Assembly: GCA_900553835.1 (NCBI GenBank)
Contig: USFF01000016.1
Span: 1-18,554 of the forward strand
Source of the DNA: an uncultured Mycoplasmatota bacterium
GTDB lineage: Bacteria; Bacillota_I; Bacilli_A; RF39; UBA660
Length of the DNA: 18,554 nt
Direction: 5' to 3'
Shown: piece by piece, positions 7,751 through 14,940 of the stretch
Numbering within the stretch: the first letter of the stretch is position 1
Layout: every line of letters starts with the position of its first letter
The notes under the pieces: generated by a model
What the model was told of the DNA's origin: nothing
The model's input: the letters and a program-made list of their open reading frames with translations, nothing else
The model's database searches: none
Translations under genes and position numbers: made by a program

Positions 7751-8113
7751 TTATTCAAGTATTATTTCTTCTTCATCACCTTTAGACTCAGTATATAAGA
7801 ACACTGCTCCTGCAATTACAAACAAAACAGATGCAAATATATCTAAATTATTTAAAAAACTACTTGCATTAACTTTCTTTCTTAATCTAGTAATTAAAAA
7901 GTAAATATATATTAATAAAGATATAGTAAGTATAACCATTCTAATGTTATGTGCTTTTTTATTGCCTTCACTATCTAAGTGTAAATGGTATTTCTTTTCA
8001 TAAGAATTAGCAATTATTCCTGCAATAGAAACACAAATAAAGATAACAAATATTATGTCACCTTTTTTAATGTTCTCTAATATTTCCTTACTATTATTTC
8101 CATACTTACTCAT
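7751..8113 (-). CDS. Small three-helix membrane protein, unknown
   Basis: A 120-aa protein with three predicted membrane helices (about residues 20-38, 57-75 and 89-106). The N-terminus is polar and helical, and the C-terminus acidic (ESKGDEEEIILE). The N- and C-terminal ends should lie on opposite sides of the membrane. I do not recognise the family. No clear SD precedes the ATG. It starts close to and divergent from tRNA-Leu, and is 43 bases upstream of gltX in the same direction, so it may be the first gene of the gltX-tRNA-Glu operon. Nothing in the sequence links it functionally to translation. Confidence 0.65.
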   Translation of the reverse strand: MSKYGNNSKEILENIKKGDIIFVIFICVSIAGIIANSYEKKYHLHLDSEGNKKAHNIRMVILTISLLIYIYFLITRLRKKVNASSFLNNLDIFASVLFVIAGAVFLYTESKGDEEEIILE

Positions 8114-8127
8114 AATTAAGTTTATTC

Positions 8128-8156
8128 TTGAAATTATTTTTTTATTAGTTTATAAT
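8128..8156 (+). promoter_or_regulatory. Sigma-A promoter of tRNA-Leu
   Basis: TTGAAA (8128-8133), a 17-base spacer and a perfect TATAAT (8151-8156). The predicted start lies 3-5 bases before the mature tRNA. Confidence 0.8.
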
Positions 8157-8166
8157 ATTATTAGTC

Positions 8167-8251
8167 GCTCCTGTGGCGGAATTGGTAGACGCGCACGACT
8201 CAAAATCGTGTATAGAAATATGTCAGGGTTCGAGTCCCTGGAGGAGCACCA
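8167..8251 (+). tRNA. tRNA-Leu (anticodon CAA)
   Basis: An 85-nt class II tRNA with a long variable arm and encoded CCA. The acceptor is GCTCCTG/GAGGAGC with a mismatch at the last pair. The D-loop contains GGTAGAC. The anticodon stem CACGA/TCGTG with loop CTCAAAA gives anticodon CAA (codon UUG). The T-arm is CAGGG-TTCGAGT-CCCTG. It has its own promoter and terminator, so it is a single-gene transcription unit. Confidence 0.95.
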
Positions 8252-8263
8252 AGTTAGTTAATT

Positions 8264-8287
8264 AGTCCTTGTATAAGGACTTTTTAT
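8264..8287 (+). terminator. Terminator of tRNA-Leu
   Basis: AGTCCTT/AAGGACT is a 7-bp stem with loop GTAT, followed by TTTTATT. Confidence 0.85.
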
Positions 8288-8308
8288 TATGTGATAAACA
8301 CTTAAAAC

Positions 8309-8337
8309 TTGACATTTTGTTAATTTTGTAGTAAAAT
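8309..8337 (+). promoter_or_regulatory. Strong sigma-A promoter for the 286-aa gene
   Basis: A perfect TTGACA (8309-8314), a 17-base spacer and TAAAAT (8332-8337). It leaves a 5' leader of about 22 bases. This is the best match to consensus in the window. Confidence 0.85.
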
Positions 8338-8365
8338 TAAGTACAGTTATTGAGGGGGGTATAAT

Positions 8366-9226
8366 ATGATAACTTTAAATGAACTTAAGTATGTAAATGC
8401 TTGGACTAGTAAATGTCCATATCCTGGAGTAGAATATGCTACTTTAGCAGCAAAAAAATTAGTAGAAAGTTATGAAGATTACAAGAAACATTATTTAGAT
8501 AAAAGATATAGCGTAATTTTAAGTAGTGGAGATCAATTTGACTTTGAAATATACACTAAAAATATATGTCATATGTTAGGAATAGATTATAAGAACTTAA
8601 CAGGTGAATATTTTGAAAAATTTAGAAGTGAAGTATTAGGTGTTTCTTCAAGCATAAAGAGTTATGACTTATTAAAAGCAATAATAGATAATATAGATGA
8701 AGTTTTAAAATATGATGAAAAGACTAATGGTAAAGTACTTAATTATTATAAATTAATGATTAAAAGTTCAATATTTGAAAAACTATCAGATTTCTCTAGA
8801 TTTAACTTTGGAGTATTAAACTTTGATAAGGATAAATATCCTAGTTTTGCAAATTTTAAAAGTACTAGATTTTTATATGTACAAAGTAATGAAATAGTTG
8901 CTCCTTATTTTATGATGGGTATATTAAATGATGCAAAACCCGGAGAAGAAGCAGAGGATGAAAATAAGTTTGCAGTTGAAACTTTATTTGCACCTAATAA
9001 ACCTCATGAATTCTTTATGAGTAGTGAAGCCGCTATTCCTACTCAAATACAAATAGATACAGGAGAAAAGTTAATTAAGAAAGAAGCAACGGCTAGTGAG
9101 AAATTAGCACTTCTAAATCAATACAAATTAATTATAAGTACTTATAATTTACCAAATAATTTAAATATTAACGGAGACTATGAAGCAATTTTAGCAGATG
9201 CTGCTTCTAAAAGATTAACAAAATAG
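8366..9226 (+). CDS. Conserved-looking cytoplasmic protein, possibly PBECR4-like
   Basis: A 286-aa soluble protein with no signal peptide or membrane helices. It has a very purine-rich SD (GAGGGGGG) and a near-consensus promoter, so it is probably well expressed on its own transcript, closed by a strong terminator. The part YSVILSSGDQFDFEIYTKNI followed by CHMLGIDY (about residues 48-76) resembles the H-x-L-G-I element of PBECR-type proteins (phage-related nuclease-like domains). The later strand STRFLYVQSN, then ETLFAPNKPHEFF, would fit the remaining strands. This link is from memory of the pattern and may be wrong; no catalytic set can be proven by eye. The C-terminal 50 residues are helical. 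It stands alone between tRNA-Leu and a convergent minus-strand region. Confidence 0.65.
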   Translation: MITLNELKYVNAWTSKCPYPGVEYATLAAKKLVESYEDYKKHYLDKRYSVILSSGDQFDFEIYTKNICHMLGIDYKNLTGEYFEKFRSEVLGVSSSIKSYDLLKAIIDNIDEVLKYDEKTNGKVLNYYKLMIKSSIFEKLSDFSRFNFGVLNFDKDKYPSFANFKSTRFLYVQSNEIVAPYFMMGILNDAKPGEEAEDENKFAVETLFAPNKPHEFFMSSEAAIPTQIQIDTGEKLIKKEATASEKLALLNQYKLIISTYNLPNNLNINGDYEAILADAASKRLTK

Positions 9227-9254
9227 AAACTAAAAATAATTTAGTTTCTATTTT
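9220..9254 (+). terminator. Terminator of the 286-aa gene
   Basis: AAAATAGAAACTAAA and TTTAGTTTCTATTTT form a perfect 15-bp stem with a five-base loop. The stop codon TAG lies in the 5' arm. It can also act on the convergent strand. Confidence 0.8.
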
Positions 9255-9266
9255 AATTTTCGTAGT

Positions 9267-9392
9267 TTAATAGTCATCAACCACATAATACCATTTATCT
9301 CTTAACTTTTTTATTTGATAAATAGGAATTACTTCATTTAAACCTTTAATTTCATATCTAGAATAGACCAGATAAGCAAAATTTATTCTTTG
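9267..9392 (-). pseudogene. Coding remnant or frameshifted C-terminus
   Basis: On the minus strand 41 codons are open between two stops, with no ATG, GTG or TTG start. The translation ends in a believable protein tail: YLVYSRYEIKGLNEVIPIYQ, then a basic stretch, WYYVVDDY and a TAA stop (9267-9269). This reads like the end of a secreted or membrane-associated protein rather than a random frame. It overlaps the last codons of the 126-aa gene in another frame, so it could be that gene's old C-terminus after a frameshift, or the end of a lost neighbour. The alternative is chance in AT-rich sequence. Confidence 0.35.
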
Positions 9393-9763
9393 TTAGTTTC
9401 AATATCATCTTTATCTAAATAATAAATATTACCATTTATTTCAAAAATAATTTTCTTAGACTCATATTCTTCAGTATAAAAATAAAACTTAACTTTATAT
9501 ACTTTATTATTACTTTTAAAACAATAATAATTATACTTACCTATTTCATCTTCTTTATCAAAAACTAATTTATTACATTTTTTTACTTCGGTAATTTTTC
9601 CAAAAGTTTCTTCAAATATACTATCTTTTTCCATGGCTGGATAAACTACGGTTTCTAGATCATTCTTTTCTATATAATTTATTCTACGATAAAAAACAAA
9701 TGAAACCGGTACAAGAAACACCAAATTCCAAATAAGTATAAATCTTAGTATTTGCCTATTCAT
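9383..9763 (-). CDS. Small membrane-anchored protein, unknown
   Basis: A 126-aa protein with one N-terminal membrane helix (about residues 7-25) and an extracellular part of about 100 residues. The sequence from PAMEKDSIFEETFGKITEVK onwards, then a hydrophobic strand pair, resembles the layout of small Coa1-like domains (a helix ending in a 'G-x-I' turn, then beta strands), but I would not assign it. Two Cys (in KKCNK and YYCFK) in the outer domain could form a disulphide. AAGGGA lies 6 bases before the ATG. The end may be frameshifted: a convincing tail continues in another frame just after its stop. It lies 54 bases downstream of scpB and may be read through from that operon. Confidence 0.6.
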   Translation of the reverse strand: MNRQILRFILIWNLVFLVPVSFVFYRRINYIEKNDLETVVYPAMEKDSIFEETFGKITEVKKCNKLVFDKEDEIGKYNYYCFKSNNKVYKVKFYFYTEEYESKKIIFEINGNIYYLDKDDIETNKE

Positions 9764-9817
9764 ATAAATCCCTTCTTCATTAATAATATATCATAGTTAA
9801 TTACTTCCTTATATTCA

Positions 9818-10381
9818 TTACACTTCTTTGAAACTTGATTTATAAAGTTCTACTTCTTCATTTATAGTAGGTTTTTCTTTAATATCTAGTTTAGGTAAAT
9901 CATCTTTTGTAGCAAGTCCAAAATAATCTAGAAATTCGTTTGTTGTTTTATATAAATTAGGTCTCCCTGCTGCATCACTTTTACCACATTCTTTAATAAA
10001 ACCTCTAGCTAATAGTTTTCTAACTATTTGACTACTAGAAACACCTCTTATTTCATCTATTTTAACTCTAGTTATTGGTTCATTATATGCAATAATTGCT
10101 AGTACTTCTAAACTAGCATTACTTAAGTTAAATGTTCTGTTATCTGTTACTAACTTTTCATAATATTCTTTATGTTCACTCTTAGTAGTTAATTTAAAAG
10201 TGTTACCTAAAAATGATATTCTAATTCCTCTTTGAGTACTATCATAGTCTTTTCTTAACTCTGATAAGACACTTTTAACTTCTTCTTCACTAACTCCTAG
10301 TACTTCTTTAAGTTCTTTTAGAGTTATTCCTTCATCTCCTACTACAAATAATATTCCTTCTGTTATACTTTTTAAATTCAT
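9818..10381 (-). CDS. scpB: Segregation and condensation protein B
   Basis: A 187-aa ScpB, the winged-helix dimer that binds ScpA and, with SMC, forms the bacterial condensin that organises and segregates the chromosome. The N-terminus MNLKSITEGILFVVGDEGIT is the family's usual opening. The first winged helix covers about residues 1-80. The second covers about 90-165, with the signature ALEVLAIIAYNEPITRVKIDE and then GVSSSQIVRKLLARGFI and the glycine-rich wing turn AAGRPNLYKT. I chose the ATG at 10379-10381 over an upstream in-frame TTG because it gives the normal ScpB start. The start lies one base after the scpA stop, so the two are translationally linked. Confidence 0.97.
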   Translation of the reverse strand: MNLKSITEGILFVVGDEGITLKELKEVLGVSEEEVKSVLSELRKDYDSTQRGIRISFLGNTFKLTTKSEHKEYYEKLVTDNRTFNLSNASLEVLAIIAYNEPITRVKIDEIRGVSSSQIVRKLLARGFIKECGKSDAAGRPNLYKTTNEFLDYFGLATKDDLPKLDIKEKPTINEEVELYKSSFKEV

Positions 10382-10382
10382 T

Positions 10383-11102
10383 CTAATCAACTCTTTCAAG
10401 TAATATGTTCCCAAAGTTTTTATCTTGTTTTAAAGTTATTTCCTTATCTTTAGCCATTTCTAATATACTTAAAAATGTTACAACTATATAAGGTCTAGTT
10501 AAGTATTCAAATAAACTTGAGAACTCTACTGTCTTTTCTTTTTTTAATATACTTCTTATTTTATTAACTCTTTCTGATACAGAAAGTTCTTTTTTAGTTA
10601 TTTTAGTGTTAATAGGTTTAGTATACTCTTTTCTTTCTAATAATTTTTCTAGTGCAAGTAGTAAATCATTAGGAGTTACTTCCCCATTATTTTCTAGTTT
10701 TTCATTAGTATAAATATTTCTTCTTTCAGGTGCTTTTGTATAATAGCTACTCCTGTTAATTTCTAAATCTTTAAAAATACTAGTACTTTCTTTATACTTT
10801 TGATATTCAAGTAGTCTTTTCTTTAACTCCTCTTCTGGATCCTCTTCATATTGAGACTCTTCCTCTACCTTTGGTGGTTTTGGAAGTAGATATCTACTTT
10901 TCATTTCTATTAATTCACTAGCTAAAACAAGATATTCACTAGCTACATCAAGGTTCATTTCTTCCATTTTTTTTAGATAATCTATATATTGATTAGTGAT
11001 ATCTACTAGTTTAATATCACTAATCTCTATTTTTGATACTTTTACTAAATGTAAAAGTAAGTCAAGAGGTCCTTCAAAATCTCCTATTAAAAAGTTATTC
11101 AT
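10383..11102 (-). CDS. scpA: Segregation and condensation protein A (kleisin)
   Basis: A 239-aa kleisin subunit of the SMC-ScpAB condensin; it bridges the SMC heads and binds ScpB. The opening NFLIGDFEGPLDLLLHLVKV (from residue 3) is the classic ScpA motif that contacts the SMC neck. The helical segment ITNQYIDYL...ASEYLVLASELIEMKSRYLLP (about 50-90) is equally diagnostic. The acidic, poorly conserved middle (about 95-190) binds ScpB. A C-terminal winged helix (about 175-239) binds the SMC head. Length is normal. Its ATG overlaps the stop of the upstream membrane-protein gene by one base (TAATG), and scpB follows after a single base, giving a tight three-gene unit. Confidence 0.97.
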   Translation of the reverse strand: MNNFLIGDFEGPLDLLLHLVKVSKIEISDIKLVDITNQYIDYLKKMEEMNLDVASEYLVLASELIEMKSRYLLPKPPKVEEESQYEEDPEEELKKRLLEYQKYKESTSIFKDLEINRSSYYTKAPERRNIYTNEKLENNGEVTPNDLLLALEKLLERKEYTKPINTKITKKELSVSERVNKIRSILKKEKTVEFSSLFEYLTRPYIVVTFLSILEMAKDKEITLKQDKNFGNILLERVD

Positions 11103-12439
11103 TATTTACAACTCCAGTTACTATTTTCTTCTCCTAGTTTCACACTTTTTTTAGTAGTACCAAGTGTATAATCTTCCTTAACTTCACTCACTTTAATCTT
11201 AGTTAGATCTATTTTATACTTTATAGAGTTTTCATTATACACGAGTTCTTCTGCTCCTATAGAAGTAACTAATTCTGCTTCTTTTTTATTGGTATTTTCA
11301 TAATCACTTGGAATATCAGTTCCTGATATAGTACTTATAGTATTTTCTATAATATAATTTGTAAGACCATTTTTACTAAAATTATAGGTTATTTTATAAC
11401 TAAAGTTAACAGTCCCATCTGTTTCAGTTTTTGTACATACAAGAATATCAGTTAAATCAGTTAAATTCTTACTTTCAAGTATTGTTACCTTTGCATAATA
11501 AGCTTCTTTATAAATGTCATTAGGTAAATTTAGAGTATAAGTCTTTTGTAATTTTCTCTCTAAAACATTACTACTTGTAAACATAGTTCTATAGACAGGT
11601 ACTTTATTAGAATTATATAATTCAATGTAAATATTTAAATCATTTACATTTTTAATTTCATCCTCTGGAAGATAAACAAGTGTTAAAGTATTATTAGTTC
11701 TTTTAATAAAATTATAAAACTTTATATTATTTACTGTAATATTACCTTCTTCTTTACCTATTTCAAGTAAACCATCTTCAGTAGTTTTGTAATACTTAAT
11801 ATTCTTATTGCTTTCATCTATCTTTGATGTACTATTATCTCTCTTAAATAGCTTAGTTATAGTAGGAAGTGATATAGCAAATGTAAGAAGTACTAAAATT
11901 ATTATTATTAAAACTCTTCTTTCTCTTTTTCTTTCAAGTGGGTTGTCTATAGGAGTATTACCTCCAAGATCAATTATTTCAAAGTCGTCACTAAAATCAA
12001 GAACTTCAATTTTATCTTCAGGCTTTATTTGTTCAATTTCTTCTTTAGGTATAATATTTGTTTTTAATTTTTTTAGTAATATAACACTATAAATAAGTAA
12101 AGCTATTACACTTAATGAAAATAACAAACTTATAATATTAGAAACAGTACTTGGTAAAAAAGAAAGCAAATTTGTTCCTACTTTTACATTACCTATCGTA
12201 ATACTAGAAGAACCAGTTATAAAAGAAAGAACTACTAAAATTATTCCCACATATTTATTAATAGTAAGTTTACCTAGTAAATAGAGGTTAAGTATTGGTA
12301 CCCAACTTCTCCATAAACCTCTTTCATTTTTTAGTTTCCCTAATTTTGTTAAAACTACTGCCATTAAAATATATAAAACAATAGCTAAAATAGCAATTAT
12401 TAAAACAATAATAATTAATTTACTTAGTATACTTTCCAT
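11102..12439 (-). CDS. Multi-pass membrane protein with extracellular domain
   Basis: A 445-aa protein with a membrane part resembling the DUF5684 type: a helix at about residues 7-33, then the conserved-looking loop GLWRSWVPILNLYLLGKL and two or three further helices to about residue 121. A cytoplasmic linker rich in Asp/Glu (about 125-170) leads to another helix (about 176-196), and then a beta-rich outer domain of about 245 residues with little cysteine. The W-x-x-WIP-x-N loop is typical of small signal-peptidase-associated or DUF5684 membrane modules; the outer domain is not recognised. AAGGA precedes the ATG. It is translationally coupled to scpA (TAATG), which is notable because nothing suggests a chromosome role. 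Function unknown. Confidence 0.7.
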   Translation of the reverse strand: MESILSKLIIIVLIIAILAIVLYILMAVVLTKLGKLKNERGLWRSWVPILNLYLLGKLTINKYVGIILVVLSFITGSSSITIGNVKVGTNLLSFLPSTVSNIISLLFSLSVIALLIYSVILLKKLKTNIIPKEEIEQIKPEDKIEVLDFSDDFEIIDLGGNTPIDNPLERKRERRVLIIIILVLLTFAISLPTITKLFKRDNSTSKIDESNKNIKYYKTTEDGLLEIGKEEGNITVNNIKFYNFIKRTNNTLTLVYLPEDEIKNVNDLNIYIELYNSNKVPVYRTMFTSSNVLERKLQKTYTLNLPNDIYKEAYYAKVTILESKNLTDLTDILVCTKTETDGTVNFSYKITYNFSKNGLTNYIIENTISTISGTDIPSDYENTNKKEAELVTSIGAEELVYNENSIKYKIDLTKIKVSEVKEDYTLGTTKKSVKLGEENSNWSCK

Positions 12440-12475
12440 TAATAATCCTTCTTTCCATTTTAATTATACCAAAAA

Positions 12476-12493
12476 ACTAGAGAATACTCTAGT
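12476..12493 (-). terminator. Terminator of the spoVA operon
   Basis: ACTAGAG/CTCTAGT is a 7-bp stem with loop AATA (or TATT on the transcript), followed leftwards by TTTTTT. It lies 6 bases past the spoVAE stop. Confidence 0.85.
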
Positions 12494-12498
12494 CTTAA

Positions 12499-12846
12499 TT
12501 AATGTTTTGGTTTAAATAAAATTCCAATTACAAATGCTATTAATATTGTAACAGTAAGTCCACCACCAGTTAGAGAAAATATATTTTGAAGTAATCCTGT
12601 AAAACCATCTTCTAAAAAGCCAGCGTAAGCTCCTTTAAATAAGATATGTCCAAAGTTAGTAATAGGCACACTTGCACCTGCTATAGAAAAGTCGACTAAT
12701 TTATCATAAACACCTATCATAGAAAGAAATGCGCCTAGTACAACAAGTATAGTATTAGTGTGCGCTGGAGTTAAATTAGTAAGTTCAATTAATAACTGAC
12801 CTAGCATGCATATTAACCCACAAAGTATAAATGCATTTAAATACAT
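12499..12846 (-). CDS. spoVAE: Stage V sporulation protein AE (SpoVAEb type)
   Basis: A 115-aa integral membrane protein with about three or four helices, part of the SpoVA channel of the spore inner membrane that moves calcium-dipicolinic acid (DPA) in during sporulation and out during germination. The hallmark GASVPITNFGHILFKGAYAG (about residues 57-76) contains the SpoVAC/AE-type V-P-I/T-x-F-G/A motif. The start GLICMLGQLLIELT matches the usual first helix. The length agrees with B. subtilis SpoVAEb. Its ATG overlaps the spoVAD stop (TAATG), and a terminator follows. The spoVAEa and spoVAF genes seen after it in Bacillus are absent. Confidence 0.93.
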   Translation of the reverse strand: MYLNAFILCGLICMLGQLLIELTNLTPAHTNTILVVLGAFLSMIGVYDKLVDFSIAGASVPITNFGHILFKGAYAGFLEDGFTGLLQNIFSLTGGGLTVTILIAFVIGILFKPKH

Positions 12847-13811
12847 TATTCCACCTCCAAACTTATAGCATGGCTAATAGATGGGATACTTAAAGATAAA
12901 CCTGTACTTAGTTTTGAATGAAGAGATCCTGTTCCAATAAGTAATATCTTCTTATACTTTTTATTTTTTAGTATTTTGTCAAAAAGTACAAGTGGTAAAC
13001 AAACCGGGCCACTACCTCCCGCGATTTGGTTTTTATTATTAAAGATAATTTTTCCTGCATCTATTTGGTTTTCTAGGTTGATATCATATTCTTTATCTAA
13101 ATATTCTTTTAAGATTTTAGAACCATATATACCCAAGTCACCAGTTAAAATTATGTCATAGTAGTTTGCTTTTCTTTTTAGGTCTTTTAAGTGCTCGCTT
13201 ATAGTTAATGCTGCCCCCGGGGCCATACATGCGCCCATATTATTAGCATCTTTATATCCTATATCTACCACTTTACCTACTGTTGCACTTTCTATTTTTA
13301 TATGAGTTTTTTCACTAGTTACGAGTGTACTAGTTGAAGCACTTACTGTGAAGGTGTTTACAACTTTTCTAATTGCACCATATTCAATTGGAAATCTAAA
13401 TTGTTTTTCACTTGCTAAATTATTTGCAGATGTAGTAACTATTAAATTTTTATATTTATATTTGTCTGCTAACATTGCTGAGATAAATAAGCCTTCTAAA
13501 AAAGTAGAACAAGCAGAATATATACCTAGAATAGGACTTTTAAAGCTTTTTCCAGCAAAATAACTTGCAAAAAGTTGATTTTGTAAATCTCCACTTATAA
13601 GTAAATCTATATTACTTTTATTTAATTTATTTTTATTTAGTAAGCCTTTAATACTTCTTTTTTGATATTCTACTTCTCCAAGTTCAAAACTTTTTTTACC
13701 CATATAATAGTCATTTACCATTTCGTTACCTTTTATATTTAATTCATATTCATTTCTTCCTATAAATGAATAACTGTCTTTTATATATGCATTATCAAAC
13801 TTTAAAGTCAT
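12846..13811 (-). CDS. spoVAD: Stage V sporulation protein AD
   Basis: A 321-aa soluble thiolase-fold protein that docks on the SpoVA membrane proteins and binds DPA. IYSACSTFLEGLFISAMLAD (about residues 106-125) is the family's equivalent of the thiolase nucleophile region; SpoVAD is not known to be an enzyme, and the Cys here is thought structural or ligand-binding. GDLGIYGSKIL and AGGSGPVCLPLVLF (about 224-275) are further diagnostic stretches. Length is near the usual 335-340 aa. Its start overlaps the spoVAC stop (ATGA), and its stop overlaps the spoVAE start (TAATG), so the three are translated as a coupled set. Confidence 0.96.
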   Translation of the reverse strand: MTLKFDNAYIKDSYSFIGRNEYELNIKGNEMVNDYYMGKKSFELGEVEYQKRSIKGLLNKNKLNKSNIDLLISGDLQNQLFASYFAGKSFKSPILGIYSACSTFLEGLFISAMLADKYKYKNLIVTTSANNLASEKQFRFPIEYGAIRKVVNTFTVSASTSTLVTSEKTHIKIESATVGKVVDIGYKDANNMGACMAPGAALTISEHLKDLKRKANYYDIILTGDLGIYGSKILKEYLDKEYDINLENQIDAGKIIFNNKNQIAGGSGPVCLPLVLFDKILKNKKYKKILLIGTGSLHSKLSTGLSLSIPSISHAISLEVE

Positions 13812-14242
13812 GATATCACCCCTTTTATAAGAGCAAATATAAATGCACTCAGTAGTCCATATAAAATAATAGAGCCTGTTAGTTTAAAAATATTTGAACC
13901 TATTCCTTTGATTAAGCCTTCACTTCTATTATCCATTGCTGCACTAGTCATGGCATGGGCAAAGCCTGTTGTTGGTACAATTAGTCCGCATTTACAAAAT
14001 GATACTACTTTATCAAAGAAACCAAATCCTGTTAATATAGAAGAAACTACAACTATAATAATCATTAAATACATACTAGAAGTAGATGCATTTAATCCCA
14101 TACACTCATTTAACCATTTAAAAATGAAGGCACCAATTACTCCCATTAAACCACCAGTAACAAAAGAAACAAATAAATTAAGAAAGACATTTTCTTTTTT
14201 ACTATTAGATTTTACTAACGTTTTATATTCTTTTAAATTCAA
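13808..14242 (-). CDS. spoVAC: Stage V sporulation protein AC
   Basis: A 144-aa integral membrane protein, the mechanosensitive-like channel subunit of the SpoVA complex in the spore inner membrane. The core CGLIVPTTGFAHAMTSAAMDN (about residues 88-108) is the SpoVAC signature, and four helices can be drawn. I place the start at TTG (14240-14242), because GGGTGAG (14248-14254) lies 5 bases before it and there is no in-frame ATG nearby. That SD lies in the 3' arm of a 10-bp hairpin just upstream, which would hide it on a read-through message. A sigma-G-type promoter overlaps the same hairpin. It lies 41 bases downstream of sigF, the same order as Bacillus, but spoVAA and spoVAB are missing. 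Confidence 0.95.
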   Translation of the reverse strand: MNLKEYKTLVKSNSKKENVFLNLFVSFVTGGLMGVIGAFIFKWLNECMGLNASTSSMYLMIIIVVVSSILTGFGFFDKVVSFCKCGLIVPTTGFAHAMTSAAMDNRSEGLIKGIGSNIFKLTGSIILYGLLSAFIFALIKGVIS

Positions 14243-14245
14243 AAT

Positions 14246-14274
14246 AACTCACCCACATATATTATGGGTGAGTT
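14246..14274 (-). promoter_or_regulatory. SD-masking hairpin upstream of spoVAC
   Basis: AACTCACCCA pairs perfectly with TGGGTGAGTT (10 bp, nine-base loop). The 3' arm contains the spoVAC SD (GGGTGAG). The following T-run is poor (ATTTTG), so it looks more like a translational block than a terminator, although weak termination of sigF transcripts is possible. The -10 of the sigma-G-type promoter lies at the end of the 5' arm and in the loop. Confidence 0.6.
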
Positions 14275-14289
14275 TTATAATTTTTATAC
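14260..14289 (-). promoter_or_regulatory. Sigma-G-type promoter for spoVACDE
   Basis: GTATA (14285-14289), exactly 18 bases, then CATAATA (14260-14266) fits the B. subtilis sigma-G consensus as I recall it (GHATR-N18-CATNHTA) at every fixed position. The -35 overlaps the last codon and stop of sigF. Predicted start is about 14252-14254, giving a leader of about 10-12 bases that begins at the SD. In B. subtilis spoVA is sigma-G dependent, which agrees. Confidence 0.7.
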
Positions 14290-14940
14290 AGTCATATTAC
14301 TTTTAATTTTCTTTAAAACTTTTGTTTCACACCTTGAAACTTTAACTTGACTTAGTCCCATTATATTAGCAGTTTCAGTTTGTGTATAATCTTTTAAGTA
14401 TCTTAAAGTTATTAACCTTTTTTCTTCTTCACTAAGTAAAGAAAGTTCTTTTTTTAAGTCTAGTAGACTATCTAAATTATTAACATTATCTTCTCCAAGA
14501 AAATTCTCCATAGTTAATCCATCATCATTTAAAGTAGCATCTAAACTAATAACAAACTCACTTTTTAAGATAATATCATTTAAATATTCTTCACTAACAT
14601 TCATAAATTCACTTATTTCATAAAGTGTAGGAACTCTTTCTAATTCATGAGTTAAATACTCTTTAGATTTTTCATAAGATTTATAAAGTTTTAAAATATC
14701 TGAACTTACTTTCATAGTTCTATCATTTCTAATATATTCTATTATTTCTCCAAGAACATATTTATAAGCATAGGTAGTAAATTTACCTAGTGAATTATCA
14801 AACTTTTTATAAGCTTTAATAAATCCAATCGCGCCTACTTGAAATAAGTCATCTATACTATAATATCTACTATATTTAGATGCTATTTTATAAATAAAAT
14901 TCTTGTTTTCCATTATTAAATCTTCTATACTTTTTGTCAT
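14284..14940 (-). CDS. sigF: Sporulation sigma factor, sigma-F by position
   Basis: A 218-aa sigma-70 family factor of the SigF/SigG/SigB group, expected to switch on early forespore genes. Region 2 is at about residues 8-78, with DDLFQVGAIGFIKAYKKFD (core binding), then FTTYAYKYVLGEIIEYIRND (-10 recognition). Region 3 is at about 80-130. Region 4 is at about 165-215, ending in the helix-turn-helix TQTETANIMGLSQVKVSRCE, which matches the SQVQVSR pattern of SigF and SigG. It is shorter than B. subtilis SigF (255 aa) and rather divergent in region 2. Position after spoIIAA and before spoVAC identifies it as sigF rather than sigG. Its ATG overlaps the spoIIAA stop (ATGA); there is no room for spoIIAB, the usual middle gene. 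Confidence 0.88.
   Translation of the reverse strand: MTKSIEDLIMENKNFIYKIASKYSRYYSIDDLFQVGAIGFIKAYKKFDNSLGKFTTYAYKYVLGEIIEYIRNDRTMKVSSDILKLYKSYEKSKEYLTHELERVPTLYEISEFMNVSEEYLNDIILKSEFVISLDATLNDDGLTMENFLGEDNVNNLDSLLDLKKELSLLSEEEKRLITLRYLKDYTQTETANIMGLSQVKVSRCETKVLKKIKSNMTV

Noticed and set aside
8055..8261. 68-codon plus-strand open frame
   Set aside because: It runs through tRNA-Leu, its promoter and the start of the small membrane protein gene on the other strand; no RBS.
11808..12092. 94-codon plus-strand frame opposite the membrane protein gene
   Set aside because: Antisense shadow of a hydrophobic coding region, low-complexity Ser/Leu/Ile translation, no RBS.
12976..13563. Two short plus-strand frames (12976-13161 and 13348-13563) opposite spoVAD
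   Set aside because: Antisense shadows of a clearly identified gene, without RBS or recognisable protein features.
14246..14274. The sigF-spoVAC hairpin as a plain intrinsic terminator
   Set aside because: The T-run on the minus strand is poor (ATTTTG); the good T-run is on the plus side, where there is no gene to end. Weak termination cannot be excluded.
13908..14306. 132-codon plus-strand frame opposite spoVAC
   Set aside because: Antisense to spoVAC and the sigF end; translation has no family features and no RBS is present.
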